Positions 38,112 through 50,786 are shown, counted from the first letter of the stretch. The stretch is DNA of 64,000 bases from Takifugu bimaculatus (GCA_004026145.2 CP034993.1:14388663-14452662), one strand, 5' to 3'. Program-made: numbers and translations. Notes: generated from the sequence alone by a model not told the origin.

Positions 38112-38735
38112 TTCCAACCACATCCACATCCATCCATCCACATCCATCCATCCATCCATCATCCCATCACCCATCCTCCATCCATCCATCCATCCATCCA
38201 TCATCCATCCACTGCCATCCATCCATCCACCATCCATCCATCATCCATCATCCATCCATCCATCGATCCATCCACCCATCCATCCCATCCATCCATCCAC
38301 CCACATCCATCCATCCATCCATCCACCACCCATCCATCCATCCATCCATCCATCCATCCATCCATCCACCCATCCATCCAGCCATCCATCCTTCCATCCA
38401 TCCATCCATCCATCCATCCATCCATCCATCCATCCATCCATCCATCCATCATCCATCCACCCACCCATCCATCCATCCAGCCATCCCTCCCTCCCTCCAT
38501 CCATCCATCCATCCATCCATCCATCCACCCACCCATCCATCCATCCATCCATCCACCCATCCATCCACCATCCATCCATCCATCCATCCATCCATCCATC
38601 CTATCCATCCATCCATCCATCCATCCATCCATCCATCCATCCATCCATCCATCCATCCATCATCCATCCATCCACCCATCCATCCATCCATCCATCCATC
38701 CATCCATCCATCCATCCACCCACCCACCCCATCCC
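38112..38735 (-). repeat. (TGGA)n array, about 620 bp
   Basis: ATCC tetranucleotides on the + strand (TGGA on the minus strand) with occasional CACC, CCCT and CATC variants. It abuts the LINE C-terminal relic at 38737-38851, whose minus-strand 3' end would be followed by just such a tail. It is therefore best read as an expanded retrotransposon tail. Long frames on both strands (MDGW repeats on -, HPSI repeats on +) are artefacts. Confidence 0.92.
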
Positions 38736-38736
38736 T

Positions 38737-38851
38737 CCCTCCCGGGGGCCTCCTACTGGAGAGACGTGCCCTGAACACCTCACCAGGGAGGCGTCCAGGG
38801 GGCATCCTGACTAGATGCCCAAGCCACCTCATCTGGCTCCTGGAGGGTGAT
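38737..38851 (-). mobile_element. C-terminal relic of a LINE reverse transcriptase
   Basis: On the minus strand a short open stretch encodes RWLGHLVRMPPGRLPGEVFR followed by ARLSSRRPPGGR. This corresponds to the C-terminal tail of a fish non-LTR retrotransposon polyprotein (consensus RW-GH-RMP-RLP-EVF-AR--GRRP-G-P-TRW). The remaining C-terminus (TRW and beyond) is replaced directly by the TGGA array, and everything N-terminal is missing, so this is a heavily 5'-truncated, dead insertion. Confidence 0.75.
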
Positions 38852-39865
38852 TCCCAGATGCCCCTTCCTGTTTTAGCTGCCTGGAGTTTGACTCCTGGAA
38901 ATACAGCCTGAGTTGGAATGGAGTGAACTCCAGGAAGGAGAAGACAAGAGATCAATAGTGCACAAGGTAAGCGTGAGTTAGGAAGTGACACAGAAGGAGA
39001 AGCGGCGCTTCCACATGCAGGGAAGCGTCAGGACAGCAAATCACAGTGGACAGGAAGAGTAACGGATCCTCCCGGTGGTGCTGAGGAGCCCTCGGTGAGG
39101 AATAACAATGGCTTCATTCTGTTCCTTCATCCAGAGACGCTTCAGCACAACTTAACCAGTCAACTTAACCAGTTAACCGGTCTGCATCACCAGTGCTTGA
39201 TGATCCCCATTCTTTCTATTTTCACTTGTACGTTTGAACATTAAATTACATTTTATTCAACATCTACTTTGGCAACTGTGCAATTTTCGCTGGGCCGTTG
39301 CAGCATTTTTCATCCCTCGGTATCGCTTCCACCAGTCGGGGGAGGGGGGGCAGAAGACAATAAATCATATTCTACGGGCTGTTAATATAATTCCCTTATT
39401 TCAATTGAATGGGAACGAGTGTGCCATTCAGCCAAAATTATCTGTGCGAGATTGCTAACTAATCCTGTCTATTTCAGAGACCGTTATAGTGGCACTTTAA
39501 ATTGGACCGCGTCGTTTTGCACAGTATAGCACATAAAAATTAAATGAGCATGTTTTGGGAACATATTGGGAGTCTGTGTTGCTGCTATTATGGAGCGGAG
39601 AGCTAATCATTTCCCTTCTCTTGGGCCCGACGTGGCGGCGGGCGCTTCCCCAGGTGGCGGCGGCTCATGTAAATGACAGAAATCTTTCAGGCATTTTGAC
39701 GTCTTGTTTGAAAAAACTCAATCAGGAAATACATTGATTGGCTTCACCTAATGAGCATTAATAGCATGTTAGCTAACTGTGTAGGAGCCGTCGTCAGGGG
39801 AGACAAGAGGCTGTTGTGGTCATTCAAACAGTGGTGACATCAGCAGAAGGATATGACTGCTCCAG
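38852..39865. other. Unique sequence between the two CCAT arrays
   Basis: No gene is supported. A small repeat of CTTAACCAGT units sits at about 39150-39180. 39230-39760 has enhancer character (listed separately). Confidence 0.45.
39230..39760. promoter_or_regulatory. Possible conserved non-coding element
   Basis: Repeat-free apart from one G run, with TTAATATAATTC, AAATTAAATGAGC, CACCTAATGAGC and CATTGATTGGC cores. It is a unique island trapped between two CCAT arrays. The call is by texture only. Confidence 0.3.
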
Positions 39866-40277
39866 TCATCCATCATCCACCCATCCATCATCCATCCATC
39901 ATCCATCCATCTATCCAGCCATCATCCATCCATCCATCCATCCATCCATCCATCCATCCATCCATCCATCCATCCATCCATCCACCCATCCCATCACCAT
40001 CCATCCATCATCCCACCCATCCATCACCATCCATCCATCCATCCATCCATCCATCCATCCATCCATCCATCCACCCACCCACCCATCCATTCCATCATCC
40101 AACCATCCATCACCATCCTCATCCACCCATCACACCATCAATCATCCATCCATCACCACCCATCCATCCATCCATCCATCCATCCATCCATCCATCCCTC
40201 CATCCATCATCTACCCATCCATCACCCATCGATCATCCACCCATCCATCACCCATCCATCATCCATCCATCCATCTT
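39866..40277 (+). repeat. (CCAT)n array, about 410 bp
   Basis: ATCC/CCAT tetranucleotides with CACC, CCAA and TCACC interruptions, in the same strand orientation as the array at 38112. No retrotransposon end is recognisable next to it. Frames over it give only His/Pro/Ser/Ile repeats. Confidence 0.93.
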
Positions 40278-40740
40278 TACACCTCTTTACCTCCTACAGG
40301 CAACACTTTAAAAAAGCCCTTAAAAGTTCACAACTGTGAGTTAATTAAGTAAAAGGCAGAATTTCCTCTGCTGTTACTGGATGAGAGCGAAGGAGCTCAA
40401 CAGGGGCCCTCATACAGCAAACCTCAAATCTGCAGTGGAACTTTTTTTATATTCACACTTTCACCAACATCAAGTATCATAAAATAATGAGGCGTACTAT
40501 TTTCTCTGGCAGGAACCAGAGAATCGAAAGAACGATTGAGTGGTGATGGTTCTGGTGGCTCTGAAGACAAACAGCAAAACAAAAACGAAAACAGCTGCAA
40601 TCTCCCACTTTCACCCTTTTTCTACATTCTTCTTTTATCACCTTCACGGTGGTCTGAAAGAACAGAGAATGTGACCCTATTTCACGACACACACGTAAAA
40701 AATATCAACATTTGATTCATTGTGGACAAGAGAGGACGAA
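40278..40740. other. Non-coding unique sequence
   Basis: No gene or repeat is recognised. It is AT-rich and leads into the coiled-coil-like copy B. Confidence 0.4.
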
Positions 40741-41480
40741 AACTATAACTGAGGGAGAAAATAGAGAGAAACGCAGATTCAAAGATCTGCAGATAAACGA
40801 GTTGGGAAGAAGAAAGAGCTGCTGGACTGGAAAGGATGGAGGTTAAAAAAAAGAATGTTTGTGACTGTTGTGTCAGAGAAACATTTCCACAAAAACTTAA
40901 AAATGAATAAAGAATTTAGCTGACAGCTTAAACTCCAGTCTTCACCCAGCAGAACGTGAATGTGAACAGTTGTCTGAGAAGACTGGGAAAAAAACCCTTG
41001 GAGACAAAAACTGAAGGAGGAGAACAGAAAACTGGTAACAGCATCAGAGCAAAGTTCAGCTGCTGATGGAACATCTGAAAAAACCCACACAGAACATGAT
41101 GGCTCTGACAAAACTGTCCAACCGTTAGAACCTGACAGTCCAGATTCAGAACATATAAAAGTTCTGAAATGGAGGGAACAACAACGAGATGGTCCCCGCC
41201 AGTGAGAGCTCTTTCAGAACAATCCAACAGCTGAAGAGCTACAATCAAGAACTCAGAGTAAAGGAGCTGGAAAGAAACTCTGGTCCACAAGTACGACCGT
41301 GTGAAGAGACATTTCAGCCTACGAGAGGACAATTACCAACTCCCGTCCACACGGTGTGGAACAGGAGCTGGAACAGGAGCTAGACTCACGAAACGTAGAA
41401 TTATGGGACAATATTGAAAAACTGGCCAAGAAAAGTGACTCAAGAGTTCCTGGAGACAACAAAACTTCTCCGTCTCACAC
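40741..41480 (+). pseudogene. Decayed coiled-coil-like segment, copy B
   Basis: The + strand carries the inverted counterpart of 14.0-14.6 kb. The core 40909-41138 aligns with copy A without gaps over 230 bp, with about eight to nine differences by eye. Relative to copy A it has an extra block of about 98 bp (41139-41236) that contains an in-frame TGA near 41205. It then shares AGAGCTACAATCAAGAACTC and following sequence to about 41310. Further right, HGVEQELEQELDSRNVEL keeps a coiled-coil look. The frame is broken at the same point as in copy A, next to the A run at 40988-40994. The protein family is not recognised. It is either a duplicated pseudogene or an uncatalogued repeat. Confidence 0.55.
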
Positions 41481-42105
41481 TCATTCCTCTTTTCTATTGC
41501 TGACGTTCTGCCGGTGGTGTCTAAGGTGCCCACAAAGACATTCCTCATTCCTCAACGTGGAAGAACCACCAACTCAACACAACCTTTTCTCAGGTTCATT
41601 CCATCTTGCTCATTCGTTGAATATGCACATTTAGGCTTTAGTTACACTGTGGTTGAAGCAGTTTTGGTCATCTTGTTTATTTCCCATCACGGTGGTATCA
41701 CAGCTTCTTTTCCTCCCCCTCCGCTCTCCTGATGCTGCAAACACAGACAGCGAGCAATTAAACTCTGTGTGCTCGAGGGGTTATCGCCACATCCGTGATA
41801 CAGTACAACAGCAGTTCAACACCGTCCCACTGCAGCTCTACATAAACAAGAGCAGCTATCAGCACAGGATGGTGGTCTGAGGAGACCTGCACCCTCTTCT
41901 CTCATGGCCAAGAACAAGAGGGATTAACCTCAGCAAATGTCCATTTCTCACCGAGGGGCCCCGAAGGGCCCTGCTGCTGTTTTGGGTGGTGGAGGGTCTT
42001 GTTGAAGGCCAGCCAAAGGGGACCTGTCTGAAGGCAAAACAATAAAAATAATGGACGGAGAGAGCTCTCACCATAGCTCACCATACCTAACCCTAGAGCA
42101 GCAGC
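41481..42105. other. Non-coding unique sequence
   Basis: No supported gene. A G14 run sits at 42106-42119, just to the right. Confidence 0.4.
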
Positions 42106-42304
42106 GGGGGGGGGGGGGGTCCTCTTGGAAGGACGGGAGCAGTCTGACCCAAACTGTCCGGATCTCACCGATTCACCACTTAGCTGCTCCAACAATCACC
42201 AGAGCAACGCTGCTTTTCTTCACTAACGCACATCTGAAGTCTTTTATGGATGAGAAAGCAAGCGAGAACTCTCCCCAACTCGTAACACGACTTGATACCG
42301 TGTT

Positions 42305-42402
42305 GGACGGACCGACGGATGGACCGACTGACGGACCAACGGACCGACGGACGGACCAACAGACCGACGGACGGACCAACAGACCGACGGACGGACGGAC
42401 CA
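42305..42402 (+). repeat. 20-bp minisatellite (ACCGACGGACGGACCAACAG)n
   Basis: Roughly four to five units made of GACC, GACG and AACA tetramers, most regular at 42340-42400 and degenerate to the left. The unit is CpG-rich. Frames crossing it encode DGPTDGPTD on + or SVGPSVG on -. Confidence 0.88.
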
Positions 42403-45323
42403 CCAGTGAGGTCAACGACTGGGTCACCCGGGTCCCCTTTTCCGTGATGAAGCACTTTCTGCCTGATGGGACAGAAAACCCGACCGGATTCCGGTCCTTG
42501 AGGACTGGGTTTGCAGTCCAAACTTTGGTGTCCCTCTTCCAGCTAAAGATCAGTGATCCGAGGCCGCTCATATCAACCCCACAACAACACAATGGTTGTA
42601 ATTCCCCTCACTGATTAAATGTCTGTTCCTACAAGAGTTGCCTGTACTCACAACCATAAAGTTTTACCCTCTTTTATGCAACAAATAACATAAGTCAACA
42701 TTGGAATAAGGAGAATCAGTGAATTCTAACTCACCCACATGACGCTGCACCATTTCTAACAGACTTTTAGCGCCGTTGGAACCCAATTTGTCTCCGAGCG
42801 TTGTGTGTTTGTGTGTGTGGGTGGTGCACATTGGAAAAGAGAATCACGCCGTGTCAGTCTCCATGGAGAACAACGTGGTGGGGGATGATTTATGAGAGGC
42901 AGAACACGTATCATTGCATGAGATATACGTTCCCTGAGAAGAAGAGGCGACTTCTTCACCGTGACCTGCCATGAATCTTTCTCTGACATCCTGACATTTG
43001 GCTGCGGAGACAGTTAGCCAAGCCTCTGCATATTGTTTTGGAGACTGCAGCAGCGATTTGCCCTGTCACAGTGTATGATTTGAAATGTGAAAGAGCGGAT
43101 TGCAGCAGAACCCACAGCTCGGCGCCCCCCCTCTCTCCCGGGCCTCTTCTCAGAGAGGAGGCACCACAGATCGCAAAATGGAGCCCCCGCCGCCGCGCGC
43201 CACCGAAATAGAAGCCCGATTATTGATGCTCTCGCTCTCAATACTGCGACAGTAAAGATGCAGCCATAACATAAATCCTGGCTTTATGGCGGCGCCGGTT
43301 GTAACGGAGGATTCTTGCTGCTGCTCAAGGGAAAATTTAAAATTTCCTCTTTTCAGCTGTCAAAATGCACCAGAGACAATATGACAGCCGGATGAATGTG
43401 GGGCCAGAAATGTGTTCCAGCGCTCTCATTCATATTTGAGGATTTGTTGGGCTCAGCTGCATGATGGGATCTGTGTTTGCGCTGGAACGCAACACCGTCT
43501 TATGTTAATGAGGCCATCTCCTTCTGCTGAAGACGTCCACAAATATTCCTGTAAAAGGATTTGGGAGGGTTTCCACCGGTGGGAGGAGAGATCAGCGTTT
43601 TCGTGCTAAGACGATAAAGTCAAGAAGTCGAGTTCTTTCTTTGTTTTGACAGCGACAACGAAGAGCACATTATGTTTTCATGGATAAACTAGTTTTGCGT
43701 TTCATCTGTTTGCTCCCCTCCTGAATTATGAACTGCAGGTTGTAGAACATTACGAACCACGCTGACACGTTGACAAACCACCGTCTGTTTAAGAGAATAT
43801 TTTAGACTCCTCACGAATGAATAAGGAAACTGCCAATACTGCGGTGGATTATGCAAACGTGCCTCCTTTTACGTGATGGAACCTTCTGTAATCTGCTCTA
43901 CTTTGTTGTGCGCATTGACTTGGTGGAACAGAGGTTGTCGTGTAGCTCTTGGACACACGAAGGCCTCATCTAGGAGGTGGGGGAAGGGTGCTGGCTGAGC
44001 CCACCCGTGGGTGCAGGAGCCTCACCCTCACCCAGACTGGACACGTCATTAAGGCGTGCACGTTTGGTCCGTGCTCAACGTGACGCCAGCGGAGTTGGAA
44101 TAAAACACAACAGTAGAACACAAACACTTTTTAAGCTTTGCTTTTGTTTTTCTTTTTAATGGTTGCTGAATTTGAAAGAATTACTTAAATACCACACTGT
44201 TATTTACAGGAAGACAAAAAAATATATATTTAGTTTCCATTAATGGATTTAGTCTGAGCAACATCACAAAGGCTGCAGAATGAATGTGAGGGGGGGTGGG
44301 GGGGTTGTGTTGCTTCATTACAATAATGAAAGTGTGCCACTGCTGCTCTTTGGAAGCTTTTAAGGATTTATCATGTCATCGACAGCGCTGCACATGAGCA
44401 ATTATTTAGTTAAGAGGGATTCTGTTGTTTTGACAGGCTGAGCTGAATTCCAGCCATAACTCCTGCGTGGCAACAGGCTTGCAGATGTGTGACGGTGCCG
44501 CCGAGAGGCTCACAAATGTACTTACAAACACACAAAATCAGAACAGTCCGAAAAGCCCGTCTCAGATTGGAGTGGTTCTTTTAATTTCTCTTTTGAACGA
44601 CCATCTTTAATGTGGCCTGTCCTGGTGAATGACGTGTCTCTGCAGGAGACAGCGACTTTAGATTGCACATCCCTTTGGTTCCAGTTTCCTGGCAGCCTGG
44701 AGCAGTCAGGGCTGTGCTAGGTGTGTTAATGCATAAATCAGCTGTACTGCGTGTTACTGTATGCACCCAGCACTAAAGGCAGTGGAGCCTTTAGCAGCGA
44801 GCCAGCAGATATTTCCCTCAGGACCCCTGGAGACAAAACAAAGCTAACAGAAGAGTGACTATTTGACTCAAATCTGCCAGGAAGGATCCAGTGCTGATAA
44901 ATACAACTGGATGTCGTAGAAGGAAACAAAGCTGAGGACATTTAGCTAAATAAAATCTGCTTTAGGATTCGGACAAACAAAAACACCTAAAGGACACAGC
45001 AGCGTCCACCAGAAGACGACATGACTGAAGACGTGACTGAGGCTGGAAAAAAGGCTTTCACCAGAGGAGCAGTACAAAGTCAATGAGTCCCCCTCTGCTG
45101 CTCAGATCTACACGCATGTTCTCAAGAGGGACCACAATCATCACACACACAAGCTGTGGGCTCAAACATCTGTGAAATAACCTTCCATATATTCATCACT
45201 ATATATAAAGAAGGCAGAGACCAGAGGAAAAAGAAATGATGCGCTAACTCAGAGGAAGTGTCTTCACTGCTCTTTTTTTCCATGCTCAAAGGGGAAATTA
45301 ATGAATCTACTGCTGCATTTATT
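42403..45323. other. Non-coding unique sequence
   Basis: No gene is supported. 43100-43300 is CpG-rich (GCCGCCGCGCGCCACCG), possibly a small CpG island. G runs occur at about 44290-44305. 44330-44480 has an enhancer-like texture. Confidence 0.45.
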
Positions 45324-45365
45324 CACACACACACTCACACACACACACACACACTCACACACACC
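45324..45365. repeat. Interrupted (CA)n microsatellite
   Basis: CA units interrupted twice by CTCA, about 42 bp. Confidence 0.92.
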
Positions 45366-48300
45366 CAGACCTTTAGCTGGAGCAACGTAAATTTGAACTC
45401 AAGATCAATATTAATGTTTTCAGGTCAAGATTTAAGGAGTAAAACCAAACAGACCGTTGTGTTCTGGATCTTTTCACCACTATCTTCTGATGAAACGTAG
45501 CTTCACTTGAGCCCACCGGTTAAAGCACCAGTAAAGAGCTGCCCGTTAAACTAAAGTTTAATTATTTATGTCTGCATTGATGCTTCAATCATTTTCACTC
45601 AACATTTGTTAAAAAAGACGAGCTCTGCAGGGACGATCTGAATCCTCTGGGTCCACAGACGGTGGAGCTGCTGCATTTACACCTCAGAGCGTTTTTTTTT
45701 ACATAAAACTTTGCAGAAAAGTGAGGTTGGTTTTATCAAAATTAGATAAACACCCTAAATTGCCTTCATAAGGTGCGCTGTAGAATGAGGCGATTCTAAT
45801 CTCCCTATCAGTCATCAGCAATAACGCTAAATTAGAAACGATTTGGCGGGAATCATCTTTGAAAGTTTGACAGAAAATCACAGCCCACATTTGTTTATCA
45901 CTTTATTTCTCTTATTAACACCTTATGAAATATTGCACTCAATTTATTCCGCATAAATAAAAGTTCCCACATAAACTTTACTGACCTTCTTCCCAGAAAA
46001 TTCCGCCTCTCGCCGTCACGGCGCCTTCAGCCGGAGCGCCGCTGCCAGCCGAGTCTCATGATTTTCAATTTGTAATTTGATAGCGAAGTGATAAAGCTCT
46101 ATTGGAACATGACACATGACAGAAATGTCAATCAATCCGGGGGAATGCCGCGGCTGCCGCTAATTCAATTTAGGCCACGGAATCGCTGGGATATCTTTGA
46201 GGAAATGACTTAATGTGATGAAAATCTGGCAGCGGCTTTCCAATATTCTCTCGCTATCGCGGCGCCGCGCTGTACAGTAAAGGACCCGTTCCCGGGCGCG
46301 AGGCTGCCAGAGGACGCGGCCCTGCTTCAGAGTCCGCTGGTGTGCCGCTGGCGGTGGCGGTGGCGGTGGGCCTTGGCAGATGCAGGAGATGGCGGTGGGC
46401 CCTCGTGGAGGTGATTAATCAAAGCTGACGTGTGGATGGCAACCAGCTGAAGGCTCATCTCAGTAATAACCCACAGCAAAACCAATGTCCAGCACTCGGA
46501 CCTGCTCCGGAACTCCAACTCTTTCCTTTAATCCCCCTTTAAATAACAATGGCGCTAAATTACCGGGCCTGACTGCTCGGCAGCTCTTTGAAATACGTGG
46601 CCAAACATTTAAATGGAGAACTAATGTGGAAAGGAAATCAACCTACTGGAGATCCTTCAGAACACCACTGTTTTCTCAGGGGAGCCAACAGGTTCCCAAT
46701 CAGTGGTTCCTCAGCTCCAGGCTGCTGCAGAAATGCTCCAGACCTGTTCGGTATCATCCTCACAGCGAAGCTTCAGAGCTCAGACAAATAACAATCAACA
46801 TGCCTAAAGTGACTCTAAGTGTGCAGGTATAGACAGGCGGCGCCGCCACTTGTGGCGAGATTGGAATTTGTTCCATAAGGCCAGGCAGCAGGATGTGAAT
46901 CATTTCACTTTCTATCTTCTGAAATCACCACTCGCTGTGCTTTTTACAGGAGCCGTTCTGCAAAGTGACGGAGAAAAGTGCCGCCGCGGCGCCGAAGCGA
47001 AGAGGTTGCGGCTTCGCTTTGGACGCGGAGCTTCGGCGGGAGCTGCCTCACCCGCACCTCCACAATGGCAGGAGGATTCCAAAAGGTTCCGTTTTCAATA
47101 AGACGGGCGGCGCGCCGAGATCAGCCGCTCAGATGGGGAAGGTGCGCGCCTGGCAGAACACTGATAACAGACGGAGGGAAGCTGTGTTTGGGATGTGTCG
47201 AATAGGAATGCTGATGACACTTCTCCTGTGTGCTGATATTAAAGTGGAGGACGTCCCGCATCTCTGGAGGAAATAAAACCTGCCACTTATTTTAAGATGC
47301 AACCGACATTTCCCGTTGAACTTACTTTCAAACAATAGCCTGAGCCCGTGGAACGCAGACGCAGCTGGATTTGCTTCGCTAACGATGTAATAACTGTGTT
47401 ATAACTGGCCAGCTGGCGTCTTAAAGACACGTGAAACGTTCTGGGTTTATCGGACTCTAATAAGCAGCCTGTTTCCAGCCAGCCAGTCAGCATCTGCCTG
47501 CATCTTCACAGCAGGTGTGCACTTTTTTGATAAGCAGGTGGAGGAATTGTATGATTTCGCTGTTGTGGGTCATTTCATTCACAACTAGTTTTTCTCCTTT
47601 CCCCCCAGTCTGTCGCTACCGTGCACAGTCCTGCTCAAACACGTATGATTTATTTAAGAAAACCCAAAGTTCTATCTCCAGCTTGGGACTTAAGAGGCTT
47701 AAAGTCAGATTTATTTTCCTTTCTGTTATGATTTGTGGACTTGAGGAACCTGACATCACTGACTTTGAGTCACGGAGCCCTGCACCTTCTGGACCCCTTC
47801 TACAACACAAGCTCATCTATATGGTACCAAAACCAGTTGGATGGAGGTGTCACATGATAGGACTGAGGTCTGGATGTGAGAACACCACCTGGAACTGTGG
47901 TTTTACTCTGAACTTCTGTCTGGACGACCCAGCTGCATCCTCTGTGCTTCAGTGTTGAAGAGTCACACACCAGCTGTGAGAGGTTGATAACTTTCTTTCT
48001 TCTGTCCCCAAAAGAACCTGAATTTGAAGTTCTGTGAGGGACCACATTTGGGCCTGAGGCCAATAATGCCACCGGGGCCCAAACGAGGCGGCAGCTCTGA
48101 TGTTGACTCCACAGACATTAAATCAAGAGACACAAACGTGTTAAAGTCAGGAGGGGGATCTCAAATCATCCTTCTGAAGGAGACCCAGATGTGCACGCCC
48201 GGAGTCACCACCTGCCTCTGCTGGAGTCATCACGGCGTTACTGAGTCGACCTGCTGCTACTGTCGTGCAAGATCTTCAGTTACGTCACGGAGACCAGCAA

Positions 48301-48624
48301 AGACGAGAGATGGCTGAATTAAACTGAATCCTCAAGTGTTCTGAAGGGTTGGTCTCATGGCCCTGAAGCAAAATCAATGCTGCCTCTGCAAACACCCAAA
48401 ACTGAATTGCTCAGGTTTTTATTTGAATCTGCGTCCTTGGTAAAAACGAGACGTCCACTCAGCGTGTGACTGGCAGAGTTGGAGACACTTAATAGTCAAA
48501 TAGTCGGTATTATCATTGTTCACAGACGATCCAGCCTAATTTTCCTCAGGAAGAAAAAAGAAAATCGCTGCTGTTGTGTTTCAACCTGTGACGAACAAAC
48601 GCAGAATTCGCTCGATAAATGAGT
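45366..48624. other. Non-coding sequence with two CpG-rich patches
   Basis: No gene is confidently supported. 45990-46400 and 46960-47150 are CpG-rich. The second begins 13 nt after a TTTTTACAG acceptor-like string (ends 46949) and contains a GAAG/GTGCGC donor-like string near 47140. Frames across it are open in several registers without a recognisable domain, so an exon cannot be claimed. Confidence 0.45.
46040..46290. promoter_or_regulatory. Possible conserved non-coding element
   Basis: A mix of CAATTTGTAATTTG, GTCAATCAATCC, CTAATTCAATTTAGG and GACTTAATGTG cores with CpG-rich flanks ending in TCGCGGCGCCGCGCTG. No coding potential. It looks enhancer- or promoter-like by texture only. Confidence 0.3.
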
Positions 48625-48673
48625 CTGTGTGTGTCTGTGTTTGTGTGTGTGCGTGTGGGGGGGAGGGGGGGGG
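48625..48673. repeat. (GT)n followed by a G-rich run
   Basis: Imperfect GT units with CTGT and TTGT interruptions, ending in two G blocks split by a single A. Confidence 0.88.
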
Positions 48674-50786
48674 TTGTCATAAACAAACCCTGTTTTCCCC
48701 CCTCTCAGTCGTGACTAATTCTGTCGGATTATTTCCGCCAGTCAGCAGACGACGGGAACTCTGCTGAAGCGGACGCGGCGGCTTCGTGCTTGATGGTGTG
48801 AAGCATATGCAAAGCCCTGTTACTGTTGTGACAGGTGGCACACTTTTGAGTAATTGCACACCTCTCTATCTTCTTTTATGCATAATTGGAGCACTCTTCA
48901 TCACCAGGCTTTACTTAGCACCTCTATTCATTGTTTGTTTGTTCAGAATGAGGAGGTGTGTGTGTGTGTGTGTGTGTTAGCATTTTAGCACCCTATAGCG
49001 GTGGTTGGCTGTCAGCGTGGAATATATTAAGCTAACAGATAGTTGTGCAGAGTAACGTCATTATTTAATGAAGCTAATCTGCCGGCAGCTCTTTGGTGTT
49101 TCTCTAATGAAGTAATTCCGAAACAGCACTATCAGTGGGAAAAAACGATATTTTCCATTGCTATTCTGCTTCCATTATCTTTGATTTATGCCACACACTT
49201 ACTACCATAAAAACATCAGATTGTTTTAATGAAAATTAAGTCTAATGCAGCTTCGGCTGAGGTTTAGCGACTGCTGGATGCTCGTTAAAACCGGTGCATT
49301 CCGGAGTGTTGCCTGATTGCATCAGCCCCCACTTCACACTCAAACACATGGCTGCGACTGCTTTTCCAACAGTTCTAACCATCATGAAAACGGACCTTTA
49401 ATTGAATTTCTCATTGAAGCAGCAGCAGCAGAATTCCGCCTCTGCCAGGCCGCCTCATTAAAGAGCCACAAAGCAGGTTTGACACTCAGAGGATGCCAAT
49501 CCATCACAGCCAGGCCACTTCTGTTGGGGGAAGGGGGGGGGCTCTCGGGGAAGCAAGTTTCGATGTTTCGAAGGGAGGAAAGAAAAAAAAAAAGCACATG
49601 TCAAACTGAGCTGTCGTCTGCTGAGCTGAGATGCCAACACCCCTGAGGCGGCAGAGCCGGATCCAGATCCAGTCGGCGACGAACACGTCCTGTAAACTCA
49701 TGAGCGAGGCAATTAGCAGGAGCCCCCGTGGATAGCACATTTCTCTCCCAATGATTAGTTCTCTCCCTCCCTCCCTCCGTCATTCTCTTCTCTTTTTGCT
49801 TTCATTCCTTTGAAAAAGCTCGCCAGTCCGGCGCCAACAGTTTGGGCTATCAACAGACTCCGAGAGCGGCGTTCAGTTCAAGAGTGGCCCATTCTTGTTA
49901 AACAGCAATGCTCCTCATTACTCTAATTACTTCTGCTGGAAAATTTAAAAAAAAACACACAATGTCTTCTGGGAAGCCAATTAGCACAACTGAACATCCA
50001 CGCCTACGTCGAGGGGCGAAACCATCACGTCACGGTTACATACGTGACAGGAAAATACCCTGAAAACACACGTTGGACAGAAGGTGTGTTTCAGAGCATC
50101 TGAAGCAGCTTCACAGAAGAGTTTCAGCCACGCGGACGCTGAAAACTCAATCGGACTTGGATGAACTGCAGGAATCTCATTCGTCTGATGCAGTTTGTTT
50201 CACACTCACGGTTGACTCGTTTCACCACCGAACAAAAGCCTCGTTTTCTCTCTGCTGGGATGTGACAAGTGAGGAAATAGTCTAACTTTATAGTTAATAA
50301 CAGAGCTGATTGATTTTCAGCCAATGCTGCAGATTTGCATACATGCACGGACGTATTCCTCACAGGAATGCTGGAAAGTGTCTCTGGACCAGCTTTGGAG
50401 TCTTTGGTTGGTGGTAAATACCAATTGGTATTTAGCTCTATTTCAAAAATCAGAAAATATGCTGAGTCATTCCTAAACTCCGAGTAAAACCCGAGGCGAG
50501 AGGCAGTTTTGGATAGACTCGACTCTCCACCCGACTCTTATTAAAGAAATGATGATTCCAAAGCAGATACACACGTCCAACTCCAGTCCTTCCTGCTGAG
50601 AGGAGTTTCCGTCACCTCAATGTTCTGTTTTTTACCCCCACAGCCAAATATTCCACATTTTATCCGTGTACGTCCGCATTCAACATAACATCACTGTTGT
50701 GTCCCAGAAGTCCCAGATTTGAGCTAAAGGATAAGTCAGGATAACAATACACTGATATACAGCCCTTCTGCTCTCCCTCGCTCTCT
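48674..50786. other. Non-coding unique sequence
   Basis: No gene is supported. A short (GT)11 sits at 48956-48977, and there are G and A runs at about 49527-49590. The block 49020-49270 is AT-rich with several TAATTC/ATTAAG cores. Confidence 0.45.
48956..48977. repeat. (GT)11 microsatellite
   Basis: A short perfect GT run. Confidence 0.88.

Noticed and set aside
37717..38814. A 365-codon + frame
   Set aside because: It begins at a TTG, and two thirds of it is CCAT repeat translated as HPSI units; the non-repeat part matches no family.
38201..38991. Minus-strand MDGW-repeat proteins
   Set aside because: Translation of the TGGA array. Only the short LINE C-terminal piece upstream is meaningful and is listed as a mobile element.
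39816..40352. Two long His/Pro/Ser frames
   Set aside because: Translation of the second CCAT array.
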